DNA of 64,000 bases from Paragonimus skrjabini miyazakii (GCA_014338405.1 JTDE01001503.1:24866-88865), one strand, 5' to 3'; counted from the stretch's first letter, positions 13,203 through 25,319 are shown. Program-made: numbers and translations. The notes: generated by a model from the letters alone, not told the origin.

Positions 13203-13295
13203 AGTTTCGTGATTCAACTGTTCAAGTAAGTACCGCGTCTGACCACTGTTTTTGCTACCGGTTAGAATCCAGATTCTTCAAAATTGTGCTCTTTG
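13203..13295 (+). mobile_element. Degenerate tRNA-like SINE copy (family 1)
   Basis: TTTCGTGATTCAACTGTTCA resembles the A-box block. CCGGTTAGAATCCAGATTC resembles the B-box block, followed by a tail like AAAATTGTGCTCTTTG. The blocks are in family order but heavily mutated. Confidence 0.4.
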
Positions 13296-16200
13296 TAATC
13301 TAACAAAGCCTTCAAACCAATTATCATCAATACACGTTCACTGTTATCTCCTGCTATTCGCCAAGTTCTATACTCCATAATAGACCAGACAAATTACAGT
13401 CTGTGATTTTGCATGTGCTACTGATGTTGATCAGTGGCAGACTCCGATTTGTTTCATGCTGATGAACATCGATAAATCCGTGTTGTATACCATGAATATC
13501 AATCGCATACTGCAACCAGTCCGTGACCTTCTTACTGTTACACATACGGGAGGTTTGATACTAAGTACAATTCCTAGATTGATTCGAGGTCCCTAATTCC
13601 AAGTGAGACATAAACATTATCCTATGCTAGTATAGTCCAGTCTATTTCAAATTTCCGGTTCAACTCACTCAAAGTTACGGGATTCGTGGACTCGCTGCTT
13701 TCATCGGACAGACTTCCGTTTTCAATGACTTGTAAAGGATTGACAAAAACAAAATATATTTTAGTAATTGCATCAGTGCAATAACTACGATAGATTCTTC
13801 ATAATGATTAGTTGACGAAACCTGGTGCAATAGTCATAGCATTGGAGTGTTAGAGATGTTTTATATGTTAAGGTCTACCGATGTTAGTGCGACAAGATTT
13901 TCTAATTACTTCAGATAATAGATTCTCTTCCGGTAAACGAATAAGTAACTTTAGTAATCCATCGAATAGAAAGCAAGCAGTACGGTACTTCTGTGATAGA
14001 TATCACATTATATGTAAATAAATAATAAATTGTCTTGTCTGTTTTGAGTACTTGTGGCCCCCTGTGCTTTTGGTTAGCCGACGTGATCATGCGACGACTC
14101 AGTAACAAGGCCACTGGAACTTGAAAAAGCATCTTCTAGTCTATAGCGATGTTCTGTAATGAGCCTATCATGAGTTTCCTGCCGTTCGTTTCGGTCGTCT
14201 TTGATACATCTCACTGTCAGATAGCCAGTTAGGTTCTGTGATCACTACACAAAACTTTGATACGTTACAAGGGGCCTGCAGAATATCATTACATATTACG
14301 ATGTTATGTGATATCACTTACCCAATGATTCATTAATAATCATCTGTAATTAAACTTCAGACATATCCATCGTCAAAACTGCGCTGACCATTATTCGAAT
14401 GATCTGGAGCCTATAGGATGAGTTTCTGAATGGTTATTAGCAAACAACCTATGTTTCCCACAGCATGTGCATCGCACAGAAAAAAGCACAAAATTTTGAA
14501 GAAGAATCGATTGACGATTTTTCTCCAAAGTCTCACGCCACTACCGTCTTGGTTGTACATCCGCAAGAAAATAAACACACAGGTTTATAATCCATGTCTG
14601 AAGAATACAACCATTATTAAGAGCATCCAAAATAGGTCACCAAAAAAGTTTAAAACTCGGTGTGTTACTTACAAGGACTGACAGCGCCATGTAACCTCTA
14701 AGTCACCTATGGCCAACCAGAAGGATACTCAATCCTCATTTACAAAAGTGATCACGTATATGATCATACATTAGCAGACCTCCTACATTCACCCGGAAAT
14801 GAATGGCCAGGTGGTCATTATCTTAAGCGTGAGTTGGAAACGGGTATACTAATTTGTGAAAAGACTTCCTTTCCAGTCAGGGTGTGTCAGTCTGTAAATA
14901 CAGTCGAACTTTATGATCACTGCTAACTTGACTGAGGGGTCCAGATCTCAACTCGAACTAGAGAGGTCATCCAGCGCTAAGACTCTTTTGACCAGCTATC
15001 TAACTGCCATCTCAAAGACCACTAAATGTGAACAGTTGTCTGTTAGTGTTTTCGGTTGCCTCACACCCTCCTTGAGTTGGTTGAACATCCGATGATGGTA
15101 TGTTGCACAATGTTGTGTTCCTTCGAGTCCAGATTCCCCTGTGTGCACCTGAGAAAGTTTTCCCTAAGTTTATGAACTTTTCGGCTACTGTTAGATCCCA
15201 GGTAATTCCACATACCAAAAGACGTGGATGGTTGATCCTTCTGCCTTCAATGCAAAATTATTAAAGTAGAAGGACAGAGATAATAGGTGGTATCTCGAAA
15301 CAAACTAAAGAAAGACACTTTCAGAAGATTCCGGGAGGGGATGAAGGACCACATAGAAATTTCACACTCTCTAAAGGATCTTTCAATGTTTTCAGCGAAG
15401 CTTGATGATTGAATCAGTCAGTGAAGAAGTTCGAAGACAGGGGGATTTTAAGAGTTGCTGTTGATGGTCAGTGATAGTCATCATCATTGTTAGTGTCTGT
15501 GCAACACTTGTGAACATTGTGCCTCGAGCTGTCGATTGTCCCGACAATTGTCCAAAAAGTGGTCACGGAAGAACCAACAGAGGCTTCCAGATCAACACAA
15601 CACGCAAGCTTGACCACCCTCTCAAGGTAGCAACGAGGCTCAAGGTTGACATTCGTCTGTATGAACAACCATCGATTTTTTGTTGGTTTACACCTAAATT
15701 CGGTCTCTTCGTATTACGAACCAATTATGCTAAGCTGCATATTTTCCATGTCTCTGAACAGCTGTAAAATAGTTACCAGTTTTGAGCAATGCAGGGTTTG
15801 ACTGGAAAAAATTGTATATCATTCACCGTTGAATACAGTTTTTGCACCTAGACATCCCATGTAATCATTTTCAAAAAGAAACACAACAATTCATATCTTT
15901 GTCAGTTTCAGGAATTTCTCTAGATTTCGCACTGAGTTGAGACAACCGTATTGACTACTGTAGTCATCAATTCAACTAGAACGAAAGAAAATATCATCTC
16001 TAAGGTCTCAGTTGCATTCAGTCATAAATGCGGAGGTTTTCTAATCGTTTCGATAAAAAATAGTAATTTGAATCCAGTGTCTGCCTACGAAGAAGAGTGG
16101 CTGAAAAAATCTGAGTGATCTAAAGCTTATGTTAGTGCAAATTTTACTAATTAACCTGAACTCTAATTCAGTGAAAAACGTCCCCAAAGATATTGTGGAA

Positions 16201-16300
16201 ATAAAATGTATTGTTTATATACATGTTATTCAACAATAAGTAGTGAAAGTTAGGGGATTTGCGTTACTGATGTGTAGTCGGAGATTTGGTTGATTTCAAG
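13296..16300. other. Nothing recognised
   Basis: Only short overlapping open frames. At 15088-15150 a B-box-like TTCGAGTCC appears without a matching A box. The frames around 15300-15770 have no recognised motif. Confidence 0.45.
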
Positions 16301-16372
16301 TTGAACATCACTCACAACTGATCGCAGATGTTGCATTCCCATAGACTTTTCAGTCGGTCCCTTTTCGAAAGG
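16301..16372 (+). repeat. Single arm of the fold-back tRNA-like repeat (family 2)
   Basis: TTGAACATCACTCACAACTG and CATTCCCATAGACTTTTCAG match the arms at 27793-27906. The leader TTACTGATG...GTAGT upstream (16264 on) also matches 27757 on. Only one arm is present. It lies 54 nt from the end of a PLE remnant. Confidence 0.65.
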
Positions 16373-16426
16373 GAATGAAAGAAAGCGCAACAGTTAAGGA
16401 AACTAATACTCATTCTATCTAACGTG

Positions 16427-16770
16427 TTACCAAGATAGCGACAGGTTCATTCCCATCTGTTTCTGAACACTCAACGGTGGTTTCATATGCCGTATTGTAA
16501 GCTCGTTGGAAACAGCAAAGCCGGATTAGTTAACTGGTTGGCAAATATCACGGAATGTCTTGATGGGATTTATTTGGTGACCAGATTCTTGTAAATGACT
16601 TGTAACTGTACCCATTGCTGTTTCCTTTTGGCAATCAGAAACCATTTGGGAAGATAGTTCCAAGATTCGAATATGGAATGCTCTCACTCTGCGACCAACA
16701 TACTGCAAACCGTATTACAGTTAGATTCAAAAATAATGTTTGTATTGGCGAGTATGACTACTGGATACTT
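16427..16770 (-). pseudogene. Penelope-like element GIY-YIG endonuclease remnant
   Basis: The minus strand reads C, stop, YGLQYVGRRVRAFH, then TVTSHLQESGHQINPIKTF. After an in-frame TAA it continues NELTIRHMKPPLSVQKQ and LSLSW, then stop. The YVG of the GIY-YIG core, the Arg following it, the HxxESGHQI block and the C-terminal P.L.VQK...L.W block are in the expected order for PLE endonucleases. Two stops disable it and everything upstream (RT) is missing. It belongs to a different subfamily from the copy at 57619-58510 (ESGH versus DTGH). Confidence 0.75.
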
Positions 16771-19245
16771 TTTCAGAGTTGGGGAGGTGCGAGCAGTTCA
16801 CTGCAGCCCGATGAGCTTGGCTGATATATGGATATGATTTATTGCCGCTTCCATTCTTCGCACCGTAAACAGTGCTACATCGTTTCCTTTATAGGCAAAC
16901 ATACAAACAGTAATTTGCATTTGCCCGTAGGCGCTCGCACGCTCATTTCCCTATCGTCCACTTCATGTACGTAATCAAAAATAACCGACGTAATGATGGC
17001 TAAGCAAACATAATACATGGCGATATATGCATTTTTTAAATAGATTTCTGTCTGAAAGCATACGCCACAATACAATACGTACCGGATTCCATTTACGTCT
17101 CTGAAGTTTGGCTGCAATCTCCCAAAACCGTGGACTGTTGTGTGCATTGTTTTATAGAACACGCAAGATTGTTGTATGACAAACTTGGGAATGAAAAACA
17201 GCTGCTTTGTAACACACTAGTAGAGAACGGTTATCCATCTCCGCTTATCGAGAAATACGTCATCTATTGAGCTAAGACTTGATAAATTAGGTTTTTGAAT
17301 AAAAAACTGCCTACCTTTGCCTATCATTTAAAGGAGGTGGCATTTCAGTTTTAGTTAGACGAAGACCTGTAGTCGCAGCTAGATGGATATACAACGCCGC
17401 GAAAGTGACGGTCATTCAGAATACTTAACAAATATTGACCTCAGTGAGAGAAAATCTGATCATCTAGATCATCCAGTCAAATGTAATGTATGGTTTCCTT
17501 TGTACTTGTGGATACCAATACGCTGGGGGTACCTCGAGGCAACTTGGCAAACACGTCAGCAAACATATTCCGGAAATGACATCGTCCGAAGTGTCATCAC
17601 AAAACGGGTCATTCAGTGTGTGGCGTTAACCCGGTTCATATCATCCGTCAGTCGAGAATAAAGCAAAGTGTGGCGTTTGGTTGGGCTGTTCTCACTTATC
17701 GAATAAAACTGGTCCTGTCACTGAAACAAGTGGTTATGGAATTGTCTCTCCTCTCATCATTTTGTTCCATTCCCAAAACTTCCCTCGTTCCTTGGTGTTT
17801 TCACCCCATTACTGCATGCATCCTTTATAAATTTGTGTAACTATCGTAGTTAAGTGCACACAGTAACGTTCTTTCCACCCTTCACGTAAATCCTGACGAT
17901 CGACTCAGCAACGTAACCCTTCTTTGTTGCTTTGAGTTACGTCATCGGATAGCCTGTTTCCAAGTTTCCAAGCTATTCGGACCTGGCTTCTCTTAAGCGC
18001 TTACTTAACCACTGTTCTCATGCCTGCTAACTATACGTTGATCGCACTGATTTTGTTGTAGCAACAATGAGAAGCGGAAGCAATGTTCGTGCATAGTACA
18101 CCTTACACTACATCATTGGCTTTTTTCAAACATATTTTGGGTAACCATTGTTTCAAACTTGGGTTTATTATTGTGTAACATAAATGTTGTTTACGAGAAG
18201 CTAGGATGAGTCCTTGTAGTGGTCCGTTTATCGTACATACATATAGCGTAATTAATACCACACAGTTTCTCTCTCTCATTTGTTATGCCAGAAAGTCTAC
18301 TTATCCCCATCCTCAACCTGATCGTTAACAGGTTAGGCGTATTTCTCATGAGTCCCCCTTAGTTGATTCATCAACATTCTCCCTAACCATCTATCTCAGT
18401 TGATATTGAGCAACGATGTCAAAATTATGTTTCGTGTTTTGTATAACTCATGAGCCGATGATAGTAGTAGCTGGAAACGTCGTCAATTTGAGTTCGAACG
18501 CAACATTCAGAAGAAGAAGTACCATGGGAAGGATATGTACTACCGACAAGTTCTAATAGGAATGAAGCCTCAGTCTATTGCTTCCTTACGAAAGAAGTTT
18601 GCTGGAATATCTATCGCGTTGTGGAAGCCGCGATCATCTTTTCATCATGACAAGGCTAAACATTTTGTGTCATTTCGTCGGTACCGAATTTACAAACCTC
18701 AGATACTTTTCTAGCTGATACAAGTAGGGTGCGACAGATGATCAGATAGTGATTTATAAACGATCAATAACTTCAGACTAGATCGAGTTCACGGAAAATG
18801 TTCTTGAACAGACAAAACGGGCTCCAGTTATTTGATCTTGGTGGCTTCGGCAAATTGCAAGATGAGAGGATAAGTGCAATGTAATGAGATTTAAGATGTA
18901 CAAACTGAATAAATAACCTGACCGGTGGACAGAACATAATGAGCGATCATGGAAACCGGTCGTTTCTGTTATTTAGCGGTACTACAGTTCATCTGCGGCC
19001 GTTTAGACAAGTATTCAGTCCTCAGAGGATCAAACGTTCGTCAGTTGTGCGCACAAGTTAGTAAACGTAATATAGGGTTGTGCCAATTAACCGGCTACCT
19101 TTTAGGAAAGGTAGGGTTCGTGTGAGTACACAGTCCCCAGATGTGTTAAACAATCGTTTAGTCGAGTTTATTATCAGTCGTGTTATTTAATACCTATCAT
19201 CATCACCAGTTCTATGCAAACACAACAGTATTTAGTGGCTGCCTT
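16771..19245. other. Nothing recognised
   Basis: Non-coding by appearance, with scattered frames of 60-95 codons in conflicting phases and no splice signals or domain motifs that I could link. Confidence 0.45.
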
Positions 19246-19437
19246 TTAGGATGGTGAGTTTGATCTACAATGTTTTTCTATTAATTTTGTAGAGAAACCA
19301 TTGGACTGTAAAGTGGAGGTGATCAGATATAGTTCATTCGAAGAACTGTCCTTAATAAAAACTTTTCTTCTTAATGTGAACGGTGTCTTCATCAGTGTAC
19401 GCTTATGATTTACTGGTATGAAGCTAACGACGTTCAA
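19246..19437 (-). pseudogene. Penelope-like element fragment between RT and endonuclease
   Basis: The 63-codon stretch reads SFIPVNHKRTLMKTPFTLRR, then LITSTLQSNGFSTKLIEKH. This follows the S.VP...KR.L.K.L..R...I ... L...L..NG+...+I.KH pattern joining the RT to the endonuclease in Penelope-like elements. The same connector is visible at about 58200 (QNGYPERFIEKN). No RT or GIY-YIG motif flanks it, so it is an isolated scrap. The call is by pattern memory rather than by alignment. Confidence 0.55.
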
Positions 19438-19844
19438 GAACTGAAATGGCCATGTAGATTAGTTACAGACCACCTTTTTGATAGGCTGATTATTAGTATA
19501 TCCACAAACGGTGGATAATGGCTAGTCTTAAATCCACACTTTCTGGTTAGATAGACGAATAGACAAGAGTTGCACTCTATCACCTATTCTGTGTTCCTAA
19601 CTGACAAGTATTAACGTATTATCGACACAAAATTTGTGACTGAGCAATTTTGCAACATTTGTACCAATCTTAATTCAATCTAATTGAATCTAAGCTAAGA
19701 TGGGGCACAAGGAACGGTACACATTTATTTGGTGGTAAGAGTGATCAAGAATTCGAAAACCTCGAGCTACTTTTAACAAGTTCGTCGTTGCGGAAAGAAC
19801 ACGTGCTGGGAATTACCAGCATTTAGTTAAGCTACACATCACCG

Positions 19845-20035
19845 GCAGTTGATTGTATTTTTCGCATTCCCATAGATTGATCAACTATATCTTTTCGAAA
19901 AACAACACCAGACTTCAAGTTTGCTCTCAGTTGAGCTCGTCACTAGTGAATATAATTGTTATTGCCGAGAGTAAAATCTCGTAAACGTCTTCGTACGACA
20001 ACCTGGTTGAACACAGTGCCACTCACCTCACATTA
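19845..20035 (-). mobile_element. tRNA-like repeat copy (family 2)
   Basis: CGCATTCCCATAGATTGATC, CTTTTCGAAAAACAACACCA and GAGCTCGTCACTAG align in order with the left arm and core at 27817-27906. They are followed by a decayed core with a B-box-like AACCTGGTTGAACACAG on the minus strand. The right arm is not obvious. Confidence 0.6.
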
Positions 20036-21369
20036 GGCATGACTGAATCATCGTGTACAACATCAGGTGGCAAGTTGAAAAGTTTCAGTAAGAACGAAAC
20101 CTGAATGTAATACCTCTTTTTGAAAAGTCTATTGGAATACAAGAGAAGAAATCTATCCTGAGTGTATTATACTTCTATGGAATCTTCAGAATATCTATGT
20201 TTCAGCTACGTTTTTTCACATTTATAACGGATTTAAGTAAGCTAAGTGGTAACATTTCGCAACCCACGTTCAGTTCAGATAAAACAGATTCGATAGTCTC
20301 GCTGCACAACAGTGTAATTTATTGCAAATTACTGGCGTGTTAATTACCTAATTAATTTCTAACCTTCATCAACATCCCTGCTGAAATTTGGTAAGGAGGG
20401 ATATAAAACTTCGAGTGACCTAGAGTTTAATTTCACTCTGTTTCACATTTTGGTTTTTCGCAGTACAGCCAGTAAGTTTTCATACTTTCTGTTTGTATAC
20501 TGCTCTCATTGTTTATTGAATCAGCAAATATTTATCATTTGTTTGTAATTGACTTGCCAAAGCTCGAGGAAGTACTGTTTAATTTCCAGCACACCTGATA
20601 CATCATAAATGGCCCCAGTAACTCGACTGACCCTGACACCGTGTATGTCGGTCAGGACAAGTCAATGAAACAATGTGGGCCCTTGTAAACAACTGAGCGA
20701 AAAATTCTCACTCGTTTTATTGGTCAAGCCATCTGATATGATCACAATGAAACAGCTACATGAGAATAAGTTTCACTTGACAGATTGCATGTGAATCATT
20801 CCAACGCTCGAATGAGTTGGAACGGTGAGGTCAAGAAAGCAGCATCATCGGCAGTCAATTAGCAGTCAATTTGCTTGCCATTTTTCACTCGTGTAATTAG
20901 CGAAAGCAATTCCGTTTCAGTCAGATTACCCAAGTGAATATCCCACCATTTTGCCAAACGTGGCGCCAGCTTGTTGAACAATTACGCAGTCTTTTCATAT
21001 TGTCTACAGGTCATCAGTTGATATCATGAAGAATTTTGAAACTTCTGTAGTTAAACTTAATGCATGTTAATATCATTTTGCTACCAGCATCACATCTTTA
21101 TATCAAACTTGGCTTTATTATCCAAACTGCTTATCTAATTTTGTCATCCACAATAGCATGATGTCAAAGCTGACAATCTGTTCGGGATTACCGACTAACA
21201 CATAGGAACAATTAAAGTCCTATTGGAGAAACCTGTTCCTATTTTAGATTTCACCAAATTCCGGCACATTATTGATAGAAAGGATTAATCCGATGTAATT
21301 TAAAGGTAGGTCACTCAAATCGTTAGATATATGAAACGGAATATTCGTACAGCGTGAACATTTTTAGAA
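20036..21369. other. Nothing recognised
   Basis: AT-rich sequence without open frames over 60 codons until 21315. It is probably intronic to the minus-strand SEA gene. Confidence 0.45.
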
Positions 21370-21565
21370 AGACTTGTGATTTCTCTCATTTGAACTGGGG
21401 GAGAAGTCACGGGTGATCGGTTGGAGTTAACAGGACAGTTACTGTATCTCCTCTCGAGGCGATCTAAACAGGTGCTTCTCGATAATGTAGTTATAGACAT
21501 TCTGTAACAAGTTTGGGTGACCAGCTCCATCAGAACCATGAAAAAATAAGGTAGCCTACAGTGCG
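21370..21565 (-). pseudogene. LINE endonuclease-domain fragment (tentative)
   Basis: The minus strand reads FFHGSDGAGHPNLLQNVYNY, then IIEKHLFRSPREE, and after frame changes SNERNHKSF. This recalls the C-terminal part of the apurinic-type endonuclease of CR1-like LINEs, where LLQ.V......R.P.GE is followed by a T(S)NERN block. The catalytic SDH triad is not visible. Alternatively it is a chance frame; the evidence is a remembered pattern only. Confidence 0.4.
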
Positions 21566-22651
21566 GGGCATTCCCATGTTTACAGCGCTTTTCCAACGGT
21601 TACAAACAGTTTGCAAGTTAGGGAGGAAATGTTGTGTTCTAGTTCTGAATTGGGGGACTGCACCCTGGTCCTAAGAGAGGCATCCCGTAAGTGATCCGCT
21701 ACTTCGGAGATTATTGAAGACATGATTCGTTATTGCGCACACGCTTTATGATACGGAAAATTGTGAGTTCACTTTGGATTCTCGGTAGGTTTTCGGATAA
21801 TAACTACTAGTTGAAAGGAACTTCCAGTTCCTCGACACGTTTAACTACACAATGCATGGTGGCCATGGATACATAGTCTAGAGGGGAAATCTCGAATAAT
21901 AAAAAGTGCCGCTAATAACGACTGAAGTGATGATCACCTGCTCATTAAGAATTGACTTGTACAACAGTAGAATTATCATCAAACTCGCAAATATGTTACG
22001 ACAATAACTAAGATAAACAAACCACAATATGTATATCTTCCAGCATTTTTATCTGTCAAAAGCCGGATATTTCCATGTTCTAGGTATTTTTTATTAAATT
22101 GATCAGTGGACGACTTGTCTATTGATCGGCTTATGTTATACCACATCTTTAGTATATTCAGCCTACGAGATTGGCTGGATGATTATGGCGCTGACTAGTG
22201 ACTGTCAATTCTGCAATTCGGAAGTTGATATCGTACACACCCCCAAAACAGCTTTGTATTTATGTGTATTTACGCAAATGTCTGAGACATTCCTTTTTAG
22301 TTTTTCATTCCATCACGTTTAAATCTATTGTTTTAACAGTACTTTTTCTAACAGGATATTTAACTGTGCGTATTGTCTAACGATATTATGGTTGTCAACT
22401 TTGTCCGATGTTCACGTAGCAGTTACTAATAAAAACTGAAGGTGTATTGGGAAATGCATAATTTAAACACAGTGATCTTCACTCAACAATTCTAACGGTT
22501 TCCTATTCGAAACACATAGCTGCGGATTTTCGTCAAACTTCTCTCAACTTCAAGCAGGTAGCTGATGTTGCCTCACCACCCTTCACTTCGTCTGTATTAC
22601 CTACTCAGTACGACATTTAGTGTTACGAATATATTGACAAATAGTACTCAC
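21566..22651. other. Nothing recognised
   Basis: Only short frames (two overlapping at 22122-22380). No repeat or domain signal. Confidence 0.45.
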
Positions 22652-22898
22652 TAGAAAGCGTGATCCCACCGGTAAGTCGGAAGTCCATCACCAATTTGTC
22701 CTTTTCTGAAATATTAGCCACAAGATGACTAATGCTGTCAACAACCAAATCAGTCAATCTTTGAACCGTGAAGTTTTTAGGTGCTGTTTCAGCGAACTTC
22801 AACAGCATGTCAGACCAGACTGACTGTCCCCAAAATCGAATACATTGAGTATCTTCCACCAAATCTGACATTCTCGAGAATTGCAGAACACGTTTGAA
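22652..22898 (-). CDS. Internal exon, second half of a SEA-like module
   Basis: The acceptor is CATTTTCAAAACCAG/TTC and the donor is TCTA/GTGAGT: 247 nt, phase 0 to phase 1, encoding 82 residues. It begins FKRVLQFSRM and runs through LKFAETAPKNFTVQRL and DLVVDSISHLVANI to KDKLVMDFRLTGGITLS. The final strand-like segment followed by GGI.LS recalls the 'V.V.F..GSV.V' strand around the SEA cleavage site, although the canonical GSVVV is GGITL. NFT is a potential N-glycosylation site. The entry phase 0 fits the donor of the micro-exon at 23040, and the exit phase 1 fits the phase-1 entry of the Thr-rich and first-half exons. The SEA assignment for this exon is less sure than for the first halves. 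Confidence 0.55.
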
Positions 22899-23039
22899 CT
22901 GGTTTTGAAAATGAAATACATGTTGATCAGTTCAAAATGAGATAACATTTCGTTGAATATCACTAGATTTCAGTTGCACAACATTAGTTTTATCACGATT
23001 GTATTAACCCGTTTTGTCATTGATCCTCAGCATACTTAC

Positions 23040-23068
23040 CTCTCTTGCTTTGAAGGATTCGTTAGTTA
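23040..23068 (-). CDS. Possible 29-nt micro-exon
   Basis: A strong donor GAGAG/GTAAGTATG closes an open stretch reading TNESFKARE. The acceptor TTAACTACTTGAAG/TA is weak, and stops in all frames upstream force a very short exon. Phase 1 to 0 fits both the exon before (23686, phase 1) and the exon after (22898, phase 0). The donor may instead be a decoy. Confidence 0.3.
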
Positions 23069-23685
23069 CTTCAAGTAGTTAATGACAGAGAAGACTTATC
23101 TGGAATACTTTGACACAACAATCTAGTGCTGTAGGGATTACCCATTACTTTATATGATTCTACAACTTGATGAACGATTACTAAGGTTTTGGCAAACATT
23201 TTTGTTTTTAAGTAGTTACGACTGATGTGAAGTTCAAAACACTAGGAACATGGTGATTGATTATTGGCCATGTCATACAATTAATGCTGATACAACCATA
23301 TTTTACATTACTCTGTGTGGACAATGAACCCCACAGACTGTTAGCTTGATATGACTCAGGCCACTGGGTTCCAAATACCAAGTGTATACCATTTCACGAT
23401 GCACCTTTCGAACCGGCTCTTCACAATAACAAATATTCTCAGTTTTATTTGGACTCACCGGATGGACTTAATGTAAATGTAGTTAGTATAGGTCAATTTC
23501 TGTTAGTAATCGAATGCTTCATCCACTAACTCATTTGTTTAACAATAGAAAAATTAAGACAACTGATGTGTCACGTGCTAACCCCCCACTTAGTACACAT
23601 ATACTAGATGAATCCATTTAAGAAGCGCACATATCGTGAACCAATAACATCTCATACAATCTAGGCATTTTCAGACTGGAGCCAC

Positions 23686-23839
23686 CTTCGTCTACATCAG
23701 AATTTGAGCAGCCAGTCATGTCGAATTGTCTTCCGTTATCTTTACAAAGTTCTGTAAAACCATTCCATTTTACATCTGTTATATACTTGTAAAGCTTCCG
23801 GAGTGGAAATAAACTAACACTGGGCAAACATTTCAGTTT
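23686..23839 (-). CDS. Internal exon after the first SEA-like half
   Basis: The acceptor TTTTAAAAAATAG/AAACTG lies 36 nt after the donor at 23875. Read through, that 36-nt stretch ends in an in-frame stop, which supports its being an intron. The 51 residues begin KLKCLPSVSLFPLRKLYKYI and include VKWNGFTELCKDNGRQFDMT and an acidic Ser/Asp tail. The donor chosen is GACGAAG/GTGGCT (phase 1). CTTT/GTAAAG at about 23749 is an alternative in the same phase. If unspliced, the frame stops at 23618. It probably completes a SEA-like module with the preceding exon. Confidence 0.45.
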
Positions 23840-23875
23840 CTATTTTTTAAAATGCCAACGAAACCACTGACTTAC

Positions 23876-24000
23876 AAATTGACGTTGTGTAGCACACTGC
23901 TCCTCGAATAGCTTTGACTTTGAATCACCCAACCTGCTGTCCCATTTCAGTGACTGTCCATTATGTGGCAGTTGCATTTTCACAAACAATCCTTCGACAT
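23876..24000 (-). CDS. Internal exon, first half of a SEA-like module
   Basis: The acceptor is CTAATTCTCAACAG/AT and the donor is CAATTT/GTAAGT: 125 nt, phase 1 to 0. Joined to the signal-peptide exon the split codon gives Asp, then VEGLFVKMQLPHNGQSLKWD and SRLGDSKSKLFEEQ. The 'F.........QSL.WD..L.DS.S.L..E' pattern is shared with the exon at 5217-5072 (QSLSWDPQLDDSESELYKE). It fits the N-terminal half of SEA modules, in which conserved Leu and Ser residues precede the first helix. Exon phases are the same in both copies, as expected for duplicated modules. Confidence 0.65.
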
Positions 24001-24860
24001 CTGTTGAGAATTAGAAAAAAGAATTTCGTAAAACTTCATTTGTTTTATGCAAAACAACAGTTTTACAGGTCAATTTGAAACGTTTCTCTTATTGAAATGG
24101 ATACTATTCTTTTATCTAATGAATTATGCTGTTCGTGGTTTACAAGAGATCAATAGCATGTGTAAAAAACATGGTCAAATTCACACTTCTGTCAGTGTGG
24201 CATGTACTGTTCTGTACTAACTTCGGTCCCTTATCTACCAAGATTACCTCGGTATATTCTTCAATTGATTGCTACTGTGAGTACAAGTAACTGTAAATTA
24301 TATATAGCGCTTGTCTCTCAAAGCTGTTCAGGAGAATAAAGCAGTGTTTCTCACTGTTTTGTCTGTACTGAGTATAATTTGTGGCTGCTGTACGTATTAT
24401 AGTTTGTGTACCGTAATCAGTATCTGGTTCGTAAAGGAATTTGTATACAAGCAGTTCGTTTCCCTTGGTTAGAGCGCTGTCACATAACTGTCATCAGTCA
24501 ATGGTCCCCTATTCTGTAAGTCTTTCTCTATCTCTGACGCGTCTTTTCAAACACCACTATGTAGTCCTCACACCAGTCCTGATTTCCACCTTGTAATTTC
24601 ACCGTCATACAGACTGGCATTTTCTAAAGATATGTCGTTCACCTTATGGCTCATCCAACTGTTTAATTGTTTGAAAAAGACTAAGTTTTGTGGTATTTAA
24701 AGCCATTTTCAGTTACTTGTTTCTGTTGAAGACATTAGAGCCACAAATAAACATGAAATCTGTCCGGAAATTTAAATTGGTTGATGTGAACATGAGGTAG
24801 TTAGTAGTGTATTCTCTGTATAAACAATTTACAGGTTACCTACATGAATACATGACATAC
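24001..24860. other. Intron 1 of the SEA-like gene
   Basis: Runs from the donor AAGAG/GTATGT to the acceptor TTCTCAACAG. It is AT-rich with no repeat recognised. Confidence 0.45.
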
Positions 24861-25191
24861 CTCTTAGAGAACTTGTAAACGAGTGAGTTATGTCCGATAA
24901 CTGCCGCTCTTCTTGTTCTGCATTATTCAATAATTCAGTAGTTTCTGTTTGCGAATTTCTTCCTCTCACAATCCGAAGAGACACTTTAGAAGTGGTGGAC
25001 GAAAACTGATTGTCTGAGGAATGAATATCCCTTGGGATAAAACTTATTTCCAGAAGAGGCGATCTGACGATAGGTTTTGAATTTAGCGTATCAGAACTAG
25101 GAATGTTCCAGTTCTTGTCCGCGCAGATGACTTCGAGGGCACAGAACACGACAAGTAAGCGATATATGTATTTTTTTACTGGACCACTCAT
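24861..25191 (-). CDS. First coding exon with signal peptide, SEA-like secreted/membrane protein
   Basis: The ATG at 25191 starts MSGPVKKYIYRLLVVFCALE, then VICADKNW. A basic n-region, a hydrophobic core (YRLLVVFCALEVICA) and a small-residue cleavage site near residue 24 make a textbook signal peptide. About 85 Ser/Thr/Gln-rich, charged residues follow (for example SSDNQFSSTTSKVSLRIVRG), likely an unstructured extracellular N-terminus. The donor AAGAG/GTATGT at 24860 leaves phase 1, which the next exon (24000) accepts, creating an Asp codon. No other ATG gives a leader. The product is therefore probably secreted or membrane-anchored and carries SEA-like modules. The family name and function are not known. 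Confidence 0.65.
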
Positions 25192-25319
25192 TTTTGGCTG
25201 TTCAGTTCAGATTGAGAACTGTTGATAGGTTTTCATGTCTGTCAATAGAATAGAGTCAAAAAGAATTTAGACGTGAAGTATTAATTAGTTAAGGTAGTTA
25301 ACTATGTCACCGTGGTTAG

